Shown: in pieces, positions 53,578 through 63,172 of the stretch
Numbering within the stretch: the first letter of the stretch is position 1
How the letters are laid out: every line of letters begins with the position of its first letter
From: Bradyrhizobium embrapense
GTDB taxonomy: Bacteria; Pseudomonadota; Alphaproteobacteria; Rhizobiales; Xanthobacteraceae
Length of the DNA stretch: 64,000 nucleotides
Assembly: GCF_001189235.2 (NCBI RefSeq)
Contig: NZ_LFIP02000006.1
Location: 310,001-374,000, forward strand
Direction: 5' to 3'
Notes under the pieces: generated by a model
What the model saw: the letters and a program-made list of their open reading frames with translations, nothing else
Databases searched by the model: none
Told to the model about the DNA's origin: nothing
Made by a program: the position numbers and the translations under genes

Positions 53578-54978
53578 TCAGGCCATCGCCTTGACGATGT
53601 TCTCGGTGACCTTCTTGGCGTCGCCGAGCAACATCATGGTGTTGTCGCGGTAGAACAGCGGGTTGTCGATGCCGGCATAGCCCGAGGCCAGCGAGCGCTT
53701 GATGAACATCACGGTGCCGGCCTTCCAGACCTGCAGCACCGGCATGCCGTAGATCGGCGAGGTCTTGTCCTCTTCCGCCGCCGGGTTGGTGACGTCGTTG
53801 GCGCCGATCACGAAGGCGATGTCGGCCTGGGCGAACTCCGAGTTGATGTCCTCGAGCTCGAACACCTCGTCATAGGGCACGTTGGCTTCGGCCAGCAGCA
53901 CGTTCATGTGGCCGGGCATGCGGCCCGCCACCGGGTGAATGGCGTACTTCACCTCGACGCCTTCCTTCTTCAAGAGATCAGCCATCTCGCGCAGCGCGTG
54001 CTGGGCCTGCGCCACCGCCATGCCGTAGCCGGGCACGATGATGACCTTGGAGGCGTTCTTCATGATGAAGGCGGCATCATCCGCCGAGCCGAGCTTGGCG
54101 GGCTTCTGCTCGCCCGAGCCGCCGCCGGCCGCCGCGGTCTCGCCGCCGAAACCGCCCAATATCACCGAGATGAACGAGCGGTTCATCGCGTGGCACATGA
54201 TGTAGGACAGGATCGCGCCCGAGGAGCCGACCAGCGCGCCGGTGATGATCAGCGCCGAGTTGCCGAGCGTGAAGCCGATGCCGGCTGCGGCCCAGCCCGA
54301 GTAGGAGTTCAGCATCGAGATCACGACCGGCATGTCGGCGCCGCCGATCGGGATGATCATCAGGACGCCGAGCGCCAGCGCCAGGATCGTGATCATCCAA
54401 AAGTCGAACGCGCTGCCCGACAGCACGAGGCCGACGATGAAGAACACCAGCGCCAGCGCCAGCACGATGTTGATGACATGGCGGAACGGCAGGATGATCG
54501 GCGCCCCGCTCATCCGCGCCGACAGTTTCAGGAACGCGATCACCGAGCCGGTGAAGGTCAAGGCGCCGATCGCAACGCCGAGCGACATCTCGACCAGGCT
54601 CTGCGGATGGATGTTGCCGGGCGTGCCGATGTCGAAGGCTTCCGGCGCGTAGAACGCGCCGGCGGCGACCAGCACCGCGGCCATGCCGACCAACGAGTGG
54701 AACGCGGCGACGAGCTCGGGCATCGAGGTCATCGGCACCCGGCGCGCTATGACGGCGCCGATCGAGCCGCCGATCGCGATGCCGAGGATCACCAGCAGCC
54801 AGGCGACGCCGTCGGCCGGCGGATGGCTCGCCAGCGTGGTGCCGACCGCGATCGCCATGCCGATCATGCCGAACATGTTGCCCTGGCGCGACGACGCCGG
54901 GCTCGACAGGCCGCGCAGCGACAGGATGAACAGCACCCCCGCCACGAGGTACAACAGTGCAGAGAGATTGGCGCTCAT
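53578..54978 (-). CDS. pntB: NAD(P) transhydrogenase subunit beta
   Basis: The 466-residue protein has nine or so TM helices in the first 260 residues (starting SALLYLVAGVLFILSLRGLS). A cytoplasmic NADP-binding domain (dIII) follows, with IIVPGYGMAVAQAQHALREM and RMPGHMNVLLAEANVPYDEV. It forms the proton channel and NADP site of transhydrogenase, which makes NADPH from NADH using the proton gradient. It is the third gene of the pntA1-pntA2-pntB operon. The start at 54978 follows GGGGGACCTGAG. Confidence 0.95.
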   Translation of the reverse strand: MSANLSALLYLVAGVLFILSLRGLSSPASSRQGNMFGMIGMAIAVGTTLASHPPADGVAWLLVILGIAIGGSIGAVIARRVPMTSMPELVAAFHSLVGMAAVLVAAGAFYAPEAFDIGTPGNIHPQSLVEMSLGVAIGALTFTGSVIAFLKLSARMSGAPIILPFRHVINIVLALALVFFIVGLVLSGSAFDFWMITILALALGVLMIIPIGGADMPVVISMLNSYSGWAAAGIGFTLGNSALIITGALVGSSGAILSYIMCHAMNRSFISVILGGFGGETAAAGGGSGEQKPAKLGSADDAAFIMKNASKVIIVPGYGMAVAQAQHALREMADLLKKEGVEVKYAIHPVAGRMPGHMNVLLAEANVPYDEVFELEDINSEFAQADIAFVIGANDVTNPAAEEDKTSPIYGMPVLQVWKAGTVMFIKRSLASGYAGIDNPLFYRDNTMMLLGDAKKVTENIVKAMA

Positions 54979-55023
54979 CTCAGGTCCCCCCAAATTCTTG
55001 ACTCACCCCGAGGTGGTTGCCGT

Positions 55024-55341
55024 TCACTTGGCTTTCTTCTTGTACATCGCCAGCATGCGCTGGGTGACCAGGAAGCCGCCGAAGATGTTCACGCAGGCGA
55101 AGATCAGCGCGATGAAGCCGAAGCCGCGGGCCCAGCCCGAGCCGCTCGAGACCATGCCGACGCCGACTGCGAGCAGCGCGCCGACCACGATCACCGACGA
55201 GATCGCGTTGGTCACGCTCATCAGCGGCGTGTGCAGCGCCGGGGTCACCGACCACACCACGAAATAGCCGACGAACACGGCGAGGACGAAAATCGACAGC
55301 CGGAACACGAAGGGATCAACGGCCTGCGCGAGATGCTCCAT
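55024..55341 (-). CDS. pntA2: NAD(P) transhydrogenase subunit alpha, part 2 (membrane part)
   Basis: The 105-residue protein has three TM segments (VFRLSIFVLAVFVGYFVVWS; AISSVIVVGALLAVGVGMVS; FGFIALIFACVNIFGGFLVT), plus a short basic tail (RMLAMYKKKAK). This is the dII-alpha segment that in E. coli is fused to the C-terminus of PntA. The split is normal in many alphaproteobacteria. It starts at 55341 behind GGAGAGAAGCC, 11 bases after pntA1, and is followed by pntB after 45 bases. Confidence 0.95.
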   Translation of the reverse strand: MEHLAQAVDPFVFRLSIFVLAVFVGYFVVWSVTPALHTPLMSVTNAISSVIVVGALLAVGVGMVSSGSGWARGFGFIALIFACVNIFGGFLVTQRMLAMYKKKAK

Positions 55342-55352
55342 GGCTTCTCTCC

Positions 55353-56477
55353 TTACTTCGGCTGGAAGTTGGGATGGATGACGGCGCCGTCCTTGGTCAG
55401 CGCGGTGGCCTTCACCAGCTCGTCGTCCCAATTGACCGCGAGCGCCTTATTGGCCTTGTCGACCATCGTCTCGATGAACGAGAACAGATTGCGCGCATAC
55501 AGGCTCGAGGCCGAGGCGGCGACACGGCCAGCGACATTGGTGTAGCCGACGATCTTGACGCCGTCGGTCTCGACCACCTCGCCCGCCTTTGCGCCCTCGA
55601 CATTGCCGCCGCGCTCGACCGCGAGATCGACCAGTACCGAGCCGGGCTTCATCGACTTCACCATCTCGCCCGAGACGAGTTTTGGCGCCGGACGGCCCGG
55701 GATCAGCGCGGTGGTGATCACGATGTCCTGCTTCTTGATGTGCTCGGCGGTGAGCGCGGCCTGCTTGGCCTGGTACTCCTTGGACATTTCCTTGGCGTAG
55801 CCGCCGGCGGTCTGCGCGTTCTTGAACTCCTCGTCCTCGACGGCGAGGAATTTCGCACCGAGCGATTCCACCTGCTCCTTGGTGGCGGGCCGCACGTCGG
55901 TCGCGGTGACGATGGCACCCAGCCGCCGCGCCGTCGCGATCGCCTGCAGGCCGGCGACGCCGACGCCCATCACGAACACCTTCGCAGCCGGAACGGTGCC
56001 GGCGGCGGTCATCATCATCGGAAAGGCGCGGCCGAAGGCCTCGGCGCCCTCGATCACCGCACGGTAGCCGGCGAGGTTGGCCTGCGAGGACAGCACGTCC
56101 ATCACCTGGGCGCGGGTGATGCGCGGCATCAATTCCATCGCGAAGGCGGAGACGCCGGCATCGGCCATCGCCTTCAGCGCGGCCTCGTTGCCGTAGGGGT
56201 CCATGATCGCGACGACCAGCGCGCCGCGCTTGTATTTGGAGAGCTCTGAAGCCTCGGGCCGCTTCACCTTGATGATGATGTCGGCGTCCTTGAGCGCATC
56301 GGCCGAGACGGTGGCGCCGGCTGCGGTGAGCTCCGAATCGGGCAGGCCCGATTTGACGCCCGCGCCGGGCTCGACGGCCACCTCGGCGCCGATCGCCTTG
56401 AACTTCTTGATCGTATCGGGCGAAACCGCAACCCGCGGCTCGGACGGATCGATTTCCTTGGCAACGGCAATCTTCAT
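55353..56477 (-). CDS. pntA1: NAD(P) transhydrogenase subunit alpha, part 1 (NAD-binding part)
   Basis: The 374-residue soluble dI domain starts MKIAVAKEIDPSEPRVAVSP. It has the alanine dehydrogenase/PNT N-terminal signature and the NAD-binding glycine motif VMGVGVAGLQAIATARRLGA. Later segments such as GRPAPKLVSGEMVKSMKPGS are typical. It binds NADH and hands hydride to the dIII domain of PntB. It is the first gene of the three-gene operon. A short cytochrome aa3 subunit IV-like gene lies 143 bases upstream, same strand. Confidence 0.95.
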   Translation of the reverse strand: MKIAVAKEIDPSEPRVAVSPDTIKKFKAIGAEVAVEPGAGVKSGLPDSELTAAGATVSADALKDADIIIKVKRPEASELSKYKRGALVVAIMDPYGNEAALKAMADAGVSAFAMELMPRITRAQVMDVLSSQANLAGYRAVIEGAEAFGRAFPMMMTAAGTVPAAKVFVMGVGVAGLQAIATARRLGAIVTATDVRPATKEQVESLGAKFLAVEDEEFKNAQTAGGYAKEMSKEYQAKQAALTAEHIKKQDIVITTALIPGRPAPKLVSGEMVKSMKPGSVLVDLAVERGGNVEGAKAGEVVETDGVKIVGYTNVAGRVAASASSLYARNLFSFIETMVDKANKALAVNWDDELVKATALTKDGAVIHPNFQPK

Positions 56478-56620
56478 GGGCCCTCCGGCGGCGCAAGCGG
56501 CGCACGCGTCTTCAAACTAGCGTTATTTTCGCCAGATTTGATACCCGGTTTTTACATCCGGGTTCGACAGGAATTCCGGCATCGCCGCGGGACGGCGACG
56601 CCGCTAGCTGATCTCGAGGA

Positions 56621-56773
56621 TCAGACCAGGAAATAGGCCATCAAGGCGAGGAGGATGGCGACGCTGATGGTGCCCCATTTGACCAGCATGAGAAACCCTT
56701 CATAGGTCTGCTCGTGCGCCACGTAATCGTTGCCGTCGGCGGTCGTATAGGCCACTTCGCTATGGTCTGCCAT
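56621..56773 (-). CDS. Cytochrome c oxidase aa3 subunit IV-like small membrane protein
   Basis: The 50-residue product reads MADHSEVAYTTADGNDYVAH, then EQTYEGFLMLVKWGTISVAI and ends LLALMAYFLV. The H-E-x-T-Y-x-G-F head with one C-terminal TM helix is the signature of the bacterial aa3-type cytochrome c oxidase subunit IV family. In oxidases this subunit is a single helix that packs against subunits I and III. Here it is not next to cox genes but upstream of the transhydrogenase operon, an arrangement I recall for bradyrhizobia. It is frequently missed because of its size. Confidence 0.85.
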   Translation of the reverse strand: MADHSEVAYTTADGNDYVAHEQTYEGFLMLVKWGTISVAILLALMAYFLV

Positions 56774-56992
56774 TGCTGTCCCCAGTCAGAAATTCGCGTT
56801 CTGCGAGCCATTACCGCAAACGGGTTGGCAGAGCAACGGCGTGGTCCCGATCGGGCGATTTGAAGCACAAATCGTCCTCGATCCAGACCCGAGCGGCGGC
56901 CACGGACGGAATAGTGCTCCCAAACGCGGGCTTCACAGAACGATCATACCGCCAGGCGCAAAAACGCCCCTGGCGCGGAAATCCGATGGGCC

Positions 56993-58939
56993 TCAGCCCA
57001 TCGTCTCTAGCTCATCGATCATGCCGGCGATGACGGACAGGCCGCCGTCCCAGAATTTCGGGTCCTTGGCGTCGAGCCCGAACGGCCGCAGCAGCTCGGA
57101 ATAATGCTTGGTACCGCCGGCAGCGAGCATGTCGAGATAGCGCTCGGCGAAACCCTCGGATGCGTGCTCGTAGACCGCGTAGAGCGAATTCACCAGGCAG
57201 TCACCGAATGCATAGGCGTAGACGTAGAACGGCGAATGGATGAAGTGCGGGATGTACATCCAGAACGTCTCGTAGCCCGGCTTGATCTCGATCGCTGGCC
57301 CGAGGCTCTCGCCCTGCACGCTGAGCCAGAGCTGGCCGATCCGCTCGGCGGTCAACTCGCCATTCTTGCGCTCGGTATGAACCGCCCGCTCGAATGAATA
57401 GAACGCGATCTGCCGCACCACGGTGTTGATCATGTCCTCGACCTTGCCCGCGAGCAGCGCCTGGCGCTGCTTGGCGTTCTTGGTCTGGGACAATAGCCGC
57501 TTGAAGGTCAGCATCTCGCCGAACACGCTCGCGGTTTCCGCCAGCGTCAGCGGCGTCGGCGCCATCAGCGCGCCGTTCTTCGCTGCCAGCACCTGATGCA
57601 CGCCATGGCCGAGCTCGTGCGCCAGCGTCATCACGTCGCGCGGCTTGCCCTGATAGTTCATCAGCACATAGGGATGCGCCGACGGCGTGGTCGGATGCGA
57701 GAACGCGCCGGGCGCCTTGCCGGGACGGACCGGCGCGTCGATCCAGCGATCATCGAAGAAGCGCTCCGCGATCTCGGCCATCTTCGGCGAGAAGCCGTTA
57801 TAGGCCGACAGCACCATGTTGCGCGCCTCCGGCCAGGCGATGGTACCGGTCGCCGCGAACGGCAGCGGCGCGTTGCGGTCCCAGTGCGGCAGCTTCTTCT
57901 TTTTGAACCAGCCGGCCTTCAGCGCATAGTAGCGGTGCGACAGCTTCGGATAGGCCGCGCGCACCGAGGCGACCAGCGCATCGACCACCTCGCGCTCGAC
58001 ACGGTTGTTGAGATGGCGGGAATCCGCGATATCCTGGAAGCCGCGCCAGCGGTCGGAGATTTCCTTGTCCTTGGCGAGCGTATTGGTGATCAGCGCGAAG
58101 GTGCGTTCATTGTCCTTGAAGGTCTTGGCGAGCGCCTGCGCCGCCGACTTGCGCTTGTCGCCGGCCTTGTCCTGCAACAGGTTCAGCGTCGGCTCGATCG
58201 CAAGCTCCTTGCCCATGACCTTGAAGCGCAGGCTGGAGATGGTCTGGTCGAACAGCCGGTTCCAGGCGGCGTAGCCGCTCTGCGCCTTTTCATGGAACAG
58301 CTGCTCGACGCGATCCTCGAGCTGGTACGGCTTGTCCTTGCGCAGATCCTCGATCCACGGCCGGTAATGGCCGAGCGCGGGTTCGGCCATCGCGCGCTCG
58401 ATCACGTCATCGTCAACCCGGTTGAGCTCGAGCGAGAAGAACAGCAGATGCACCGAGGCGGCCGTCAGCCGTTCGGAGATGTCGCCGTAGAATTTCGAGA
58501 TCGCCGGATCGACGCTGTCGCCGGCATGGACCAGGCCGGCAAAGGAGCCGAGACGGCCGGCCAGATCGTCGATCGCCTCATAGCGCCTGATCGCCTCGGC
58601 CAGCCACTTTCCGCCGCCTTCCTTGCCGGTATTTTCGGCAAGCTTGCCCTTGTAGTCGGTCTCAAACGCGACGCAATCTGCATCCATTTTCTGCAAATCG
58701 CGCGCAACTTCCGGCGCGTCGATACCGGAGTAGAGATCTGCCAGATTCCATTCCGGAAGCTTGCCGGTCTTGCCGGCTGCCGGTTTCACCGCCGGGCTGG
58801 CTGCGGCCGGCTTGCGTTGCGCGGCCGTCTTGCGCAGCGCGGCTTCCTTGCGGAGAGCGGACTTGCCGAGAGCGGACTTGCCGGGAGCGGACTTGCTGAG
58901 AGCGGACTTGGGGGACGCAGTTTTGGAGCGCGAGGTCAT
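56993..58939 (-). CDS. pepF: Oligoendopeptidase F (M3 family metallopeptidase)
   Basis: The 648-residue protein has the zinc motif HELGH at residues 441-445 (TLAHELGHGVHQVLAA) and the M3B features LTLAETASVFGEMLTFKRLL (third zinc ligand Glu), GYAAWNRLFDQTISSLRFKV and WMYIPHFIHSPFYVYAYAFG. It cleaves small oligopeptides in the cytoplasm. An N-terminal 60-residue extension made of Ser-Ala-x-x-Lys pentapeptides (KSALSKSAPGKSALGKSALR) is unusual and repetitive at the DNA level, and precedes the catalytic fold starting near LPEWNLADLYSGID. It faces the sigma-54 regulator in divergence. Confidence 0.93.
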   Translation of the reverse strand: MTSRSKTASPKSALSKSAPGKSALGKSALRKEAALRKTAAQRKPAAASPAVKPAAGKTGKLPEWNLADLYSGIDAPEVARDLQKMDADCVAFETDYKGKLAENTGKEGGGKWLAEAIRRYEAIDDLAGRLGSFAGLVHAGDSVDPAISKFYGDISERLTAASVHLLFFSLELNRVDDDVIERAMAEPALGHYRPWIEDLRKDKPYQLEDRVEQLFHEKAQSGYAAWNRLFDQTISSLRFKVMGKELAIEPTLNLLQDKAGDKRKSAAQALAKTFKDNERTFALITNTLAKDKEISDRWRGFQDIADSRHLNNRVEREVVDALVASVRAAYPKLSHRYYALKAGWFKKKKLPHWDRNAPLPFAATGTIAWPEARNMVLSAYNGFSPKMAEIAERFFDDRWIDAPVRPGKAPGAFSHPTTPSAHPYVLMNYQGKPRDVMTLAHELGHGVHQVLAAKNGALMAPTPLTLAETASVFGEMLTFKRLLSQTKNAKQRQALLAGKVEDMINTVVRQIAFYSFERAVHTERKNGELTAERIGQLWLSVQGESLGPAIEIKPGYETFWMYIPHFIHSPFYVYAYAFGDCLVNSLYAVYEHASEGFAERYLDMLAAGGTKHYSELLRPFGLDAKDPKFWDGGLSVIAGMIDELETMG

Positions 58940-59081
58940 CTTGTTCGTAACCTTACTTCAGTCGGAAAGATGTCGGCGGCGGCGGAATGAAAGCGGGTTT
59001 GCAAGGTTTAAGAGTGCGTTAATCGGCATCGGCGACATTGCCCCGATTCGAGACAGATAAACGTAGCGTGCGGGGAAAACC

Positions 59082-60572
59082 ATGGCTGCCACCATTTTGA
59101 TCGCCGATGATGACGCCGTACAGCGTCGTTTGGTTGAAAACATGGTGCAGAAGTGCGGCTACGAGCCCCTCGTCGTGGACAGCGGCGACGCGGCGATAGC
59201 GGCCCTGACCGCATCCGAGACGCAGGCGATCGATGCCGTCGTGCTCGACCTCGTGATGCCGGGCCTCGACGGTCTCGGAGTCCTCGCAAAAATTCGTGAA
59301 GCTGGTTTGAACGTCCCGGTCATCGTGCAGACCGCGCATGGCGGCATCGACAATGTGGTGTCGGCGATGCGCGCCGGCGCCCAGGATTTCGTCGTCAAGC
59401 CGGTCGGCTTCGAGCGGCTGCAGGTGTCGCTGCGCAACGCCCTCAACGCGTCGGCGCTGAAGGGCGAATTGCAGCGCATCCGCCACAGCCGCGAGGGCCG
59501 GCTGACCTTCTCCGACATCATCACCCGCAGCGAGGCGATGGCCGGCGTGCTGCGCACGGCGCAGAAAGCCGCATCCTCGACCATCCCGGTGCTGATCGAG
59601 GGCGAATCCGGCGTCGGCAAGGAACTGTTCGCGCGCGCCATCCACGGCAGCAGCGAGCGCAAGGCCAAGCCGTTCGTCGCGGTGAACTGCGGCGCGATCC
59701 CGGACAATCTGGTCGAATCGATCCTGTTCGGCCATGAGAAGGGCGCCTTCACCGGCGCCACCGAGCGTCACCAGGGCAAGTTCGTCGAGGCCCATGGCGG
59801 CACGCTGTTCCTCGACGAGGTCGGCGAATTGCCGCTGGCTACGCAAGTGAAACTGCTGCGGGCGCTGCAGGAAGGCACCGTCGAGGCCGTCGGCGGCCGC
59901 AAGCCGGTCAAGGTCGATGTCCGGATCATCTCGGCGACCAACCGCAAGCTGCTCGACCTCGTGAAGGCCGGCCAGTTTCGCGAGGACCTGTTCTATCGCC
60001 TGCACGTGCTGCCGCTTACCATTCCGGCGCTGCGGCAACGGCGCGAAGATATCCCGCATCTGCTGCGGCATTTCCTGGCGCGATTCTGCGCCGAGGAGAA
60101 CCGCAACATTACCGGCATCAGCGGCGATGCGATGGCGCATCTGGCGCAGCTCGATTGGCCGGGCAACATCCGCCAGCTCGAGAATACGGTCTATCGCGCC
60201 GTTGTCATGAGCGACGGCGACCAGCTCGGGCTCGCCGACTTCCCGCAAGGAACGACGCAGCCGGCGTCGGAGGGCAAATCGTTGCAGGGCGAGCCGCTGG
60301 TGGTGTCGCCGTCCACAGCCCCCGCCATGATCTCAGGTAATGAAATACCTTCAGCCTCTGCCTTGCCGACTGCGGGTGGCCTCTCGATGCTCACGGCAGC
60401 AGGCGAGGTGCGCCCGCTAGAAGATCTCGAGAACGAGATCATCCGGTTCGCGATTTCGCATTACCGCGGCCAGATGTCGGAGGTCGCGCGTCGTCTCAAG
60501 ATCGGCCGCTCGACGCTCTACCGCAAGCTCGACGAAGCTGCGGCGGGCACCCGGACAAGCGAGGCTACCTAG
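59082..60572 (+). CDS. Sigma-54-dependent response regulator (NtrC family)
   Basis: The 496-residue protein has a receiver domain with phospho-acceptor Asp56 (VVLDLVMP), T84 and Lys106. An AAA+ domain follows with Walker A GESGVGKE (174-181), GAFTGA loop at 221-226 and Walker B LFLDEVGELP. The Fis-type HTH near residues 445-490 reads ISHYRGQMSEVARRLKIGRS. It activates RNA polymerase with sigma-54 at -24/-12 promoters. No histidine kinase is adjacent, so it is an orphan in this window. The linker before the HTH is long and Ser/Pro-rich. Confidence 0.93.
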   Translation: MAATILIADDDAVQRRLVENMVQKCGYEPLVVDSGDAAIAALTASETQAIDAVVLDLVMPGLDGLGVLAKIREAGLNVPVIVQTAHGGIDNVVSAMRAGAQDFVVKPVGFERLQVSLRNALNASALKGELQRIRHSREGRLTFSDIITRSEAMAGVLRTAQKAASSTIPVLIEGESGVGKELFARAIHGSSERKAKPFVAVNCGAIPDNLVESILFGHEKGAFTGATERHQGKFVEAHGGTLFLDEVGELPLATQVKLLRALQEGTVEAVGGRKPVKVDVRIISATNRKLLDLVKAGQFREDLFYRLHVLPLTIPALRQRREDIPHLLRHFLARFCAEENRNITGISGDAMAHLAQLDWPGNIRQLENTVYRAVVMSDGDQLGLADFPQGTTQPASEGKSLQGEPLVVSPSTAPAMISGNEIPSASALPTAGGLSMLTAAGEVRPLEDLENEIIRFAISHYRGQMSEVARRLKIGRSTLYRKLDEAAAGTRTSEAT

Positions 60573-60878
60573 CCCTGAGGCCGACAGGGCCATACCAGGG
60601 AACCTTTTGAACCGTGTCGTGGCGGTGACAGACAAAGGCTGTGCCGCGTGGCAAAAACGCACGGCCCGAGCGAAATCAGCCGCTTCGAGGTCAGTTTGTC
60701 GTGAGTTGCCCCGCATGGCGCTGGCTGCATAAGAGGGGCAAATGTATCGTCTGCGTCAATTGCGTGCAGGCGTACGAGTCGCTTGAGAGGCCGGCGCTTC
60801 CGCGCAAGCTATGAAACCGAATACCGATTTGAACTGTTCCAGAATCTTAAGGGGCAGTTCCACCCAGGGGGTGCGAAA
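60573..60878. other. 306-base intergenic region without a supported gene
   Basis: It separates the sigma-54 regulator from the L,D-transpeptidase gene. A weak hairpin CCCTG/CAGGG lies right after the regulator's stop. The transpeptidase promoter is probably in the last 150 bases, but I cannot place it. A frame from 60783 that is in phase with the transpeptidase lacks a start with a ribosome site. Confidence 0.5.
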
Positions 60879-63101
60879 ATGCGTGACTGTTCGAACAACC
60901 GTCGAGGATTTGACCGCGTCCTGATGGCCGTCGCGGCGACCTTCCTCACGGTGTCCGCGAGCTCGGCCTTCGCGCAGGACACGCCCCGCTCCAATGCCTC
61001 GGAACTCGCGATCGATGCCGCGATCCCGCGCCCCGAACCGGCCAACGTGCCGCCGCCGACCGCAAGCGATTTCAAGGCCGACACCACCGCCGCGGTCCCC
61101 GATGCAGCCAAGCCGGCGGACGTGAAGCCCGCCGAGGTGCAGGCCACCGAAGCCAAGCCTGTGGATGCGAAGCCTGTCGATGCAAAGCCGGCCGATGTCG
61201 TCACCGCGCCGGCGACCAAGCCCGCAGATGCGCCGAAGACCGATACCGCGGTCGCGCCGGCCGCGGCCACACCCGCCCCTGCAACCGCAACGGCGCCCGC
61301 CGCAACTCTGGCTCCCGCAACGGCGGCGGCTCCGGCTGCTGAGCCCGCGAAGGCTGCCAGCAACGTTGCCGCCGAGGATCAGCCGGTCGCCGACAAGCTG
61401 CGCGAGCAGCTCGCCAGCAAGTCTCTTCGCACCTTCGATCGCAAGAATGAGCGCGCTGCGGCCGAGAAGTTCTACTCGGCCCGCGACTACGCACCGGTCT
61501 TCACCAAGGCCGGCAAGCTGAACGACACCGGCAAGGGCGTCATCGCCCGCCTGAAGGATGCGGCCGCCGACGGCCTCGATGCGTCAGACTATCCGGTGCC
61601 GGATTTCACTGCTGCGACGACGCCCGATGCGCTGGCCGACGCCGAGCTGAAGCTCGCCGCCAGCATGCTGGACTATGCTCGCCAGGCGCAGAGCGGCCGC
61701 ATGCACTGGTCGCAGGTGTCGGCGGACATCCTCTATCCGGAGCACCCGATCGATCCGGCGGAAGTGTTCGCCAACGTGACCTCGGCCAAGGACGCCTCGG
61801 CCGCGCTCGACGGCTACAACCCGCCGCAGAAGCTTTACAAGGAGCTGAAGAAAAAGCTCGCCGAACTGCGCGGCCAGGGCGAGGGTCCGGTGATCACGAT
61901 CGCCGACGGTCCCACGCTGAGATACGTCCCTGCACGGAAGAAGCAGGCCGCGGTCGAGATGGACGATCCGCGCGTGCCGGACCTGCGCAACAAGCTCGGC
62001 ATCACCGAGGATACCGACAGCACCAAGTATGACGCGACGGTCGCGCGCGCAGTTGAGAAATTCCAGAGCAGCGTCGATCTAAAGCCGACCGGCGTGCTCG
62101 ACGAACGCACGGTGAAGGCGCTGAACAACCCGAAGCGCGACCGCCAGATCGACACCGTGATCGTCAACATGGAGCGCTGGCGCTGGCTGCCGCGCCAGCT
62201 CGGCGCCGCCAGTGTCGGCAATGCCTATGTGATCCTCAACATTCCCGACTACACGCTGAAGGTGATGCAGAACGGCGCGCAGGTCTGGACCACGCGCGTC
62301 GTCACTGGCAAGCCCGGCCAGCACGCCACACCGCTTCTGACCGAGACGATGAAGTACATCACCGTCAATCCGACCTGGAACGTGCCGCCGTCGATCATCT
62401 ACAACGAGTATCTGCCGGCCCTGCAGCAGGATCCGACGGTGCTGCAGCGCATGGGCCTGAAGCTCGAGCGCAACCGCGACGGCTCGATCCACATCTCGCA
62501 GCCGCCCGGCGAAGCCAACGCGCTCGGCCGCATCCGCTTCAATTTCCCGAACAAGTTCCTGGTCTATCAGCACGACACGCCGGACAAGTACCTGTTCGCC
62601 AAGGATGAGCGCGCCTTCAGCCACGGCTGCATGCGCGTGCAGAATCCGGATCAGTACGCGTCCGTGCTGCTCAACATCACCGAGCCGAACCAGCACTACA
62701 CGCCGGAGCGGATCCGCAGCATGTACGGCTCGAGCGAAGTCGATCTGAAATTCCCGACGCCGATCCCGGTCAACATCACCTACCAGACCGCGTTCGTGGA
62801 CGATGCCGGCAAATTGCAAATCCGCAGGGACATCTACGGCCGCGACGCCACCATGCTGTCGCTGCTCAGAAACGGCCGCGGCAAGGATCTTGAAGCCGTG
62901 GTGGCGCACGCCCAGCCGAGCTACGCGCGGCCGCCGAGCAGCAGCCTGCCCCCGGGCGTCAACGTTGCCGGTGACAACAGCGGCTTTGGCTCCTCCGGAC
63001 CGAACTTCTTCGAGCGCCTGTTCGGTGGATTCGGCCAGCCGGAGCCGCAACCGGTCCGCCGCGGCCAGGCCCAGCAGCAGCGCCGGGTCATCACTCGCTA
63101 G
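60879..63101 (+). CDS. L,D-transpeptidase (YkuD family, LdtD/YcbB-like)
   Basis: The 740-residue exported protein has a signal peptide (RVLMAVAATFLTVSASSAFA, cleavage near AFAQ). A Pro/Ala-rich, repetitive region follows (residues 45-185, with AKPVDAKPVDAKPADVV), which probably spans the periplasm. Then come an LdtD-like scaffold (QPVADKLREQLASKSLRTFD), a peptidoglycan-binding domain (KFQSSVDLKPTGVLDERTVK) and a YkuD domain with catalytic His582 and Cys584 in FSHGCMRVQNP. It forms 3-3 cross-links between meso-diaminopimelate residues, or attaches proteins to peptidoglycan. The start follows AGGGGG. A terminator-like hairpin lies downstream, then the MepK-like gene. Confidence 0.93.
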   Translation: MRDCSNNRRGFDRVLMAVAATFLTVSASSAFAQDTPRSNASELAIDAAIPRPEPANVPPPTASDFKADTTAAVPDAAKPADVKPAEVQATEAKPVDAKPVDAKPADVVTAPATKPADAPKTDTAVAPAAATPAPATATAPAATLAPATAAAPAAEPAKAASNVAAEDQPVADKLREQLASKSLRTFDRKNERAAAEKFYSARDYAPVFTKAGKLNDTGKGVIARLKDAAADGLDASDYPVPDFTAATTPDALADAELKLAASMLDYARQAQSGRMHWSQVSADILYPEHPIDPAEVFANVTSAKDASAALDGYNPPQKLYKELKKKLAELRGQGEGPVITIADGPTLRYVPARKKQAAVEMDDPRVPDLRNKLGITEDTDSTKYDATVARAVEKFQSSVDLKPTGVLDERTVKALNNPKRDRQIDTVIVNMERWRWLPRQLGAASVGNAYVILNIPDYTLKVMQNGAQVWTTRVVTGKPGQHATPLLTETMKYITVNPTWNVPPSIIYNEYLPALQQDPTVLQRMGLKLERNRDGSIHISQPPGEANALGRIRFNFPNKFLVYQHDTPDKYLFAKDERAFSHGCMRVQNPDQYASVLLNITEPNQHYTPERIRSMYGSSEVDLKFPTPIPVNITYQTAFVDDAGKLQIRRDIYGRDATMLSLLRNGRGKDLEAVVAHAQPSYARPPSSSLPPGVNVAGDNSGFGSSGPNFFERLFGGFGQPEPQPVRRGQAQQQRRVITR

Positions 63102-63143
63102 ACTGCCTCTCCGCCCGATTGCGATAAATATTGAAGTAAAATC

Positions 63144-63172
63144 AACGATCTCGCTCAAAAAGCGAGATCGTT
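63144..63172 (+). terminator. Terminator-like hairpin after the L,D-transpeptidase gene
   Basis: AACGATCTCGCT (63144-63155) and AGCGAGATCGTT (63161-63172) form a perfect 12-base stem around CAAAA, followed by TACGTT. The T-tract is short, so termination may be partial. Confidence 0.65.

Noticed and set aside
56641..56868. 75-codon minus-strand frame near the transhydrogenase operon
   Set aside because: The correct frame is the neighbouring one (56621-56773), which gives a recognisable oxidase subunit IV-like protein.
60598..60630. GGAAC near the L,D-transpeptidase gene as a third EcfG promoter
   Set aside because: No CGTT follows at 16-18 bases, and the distance to the gene is large.
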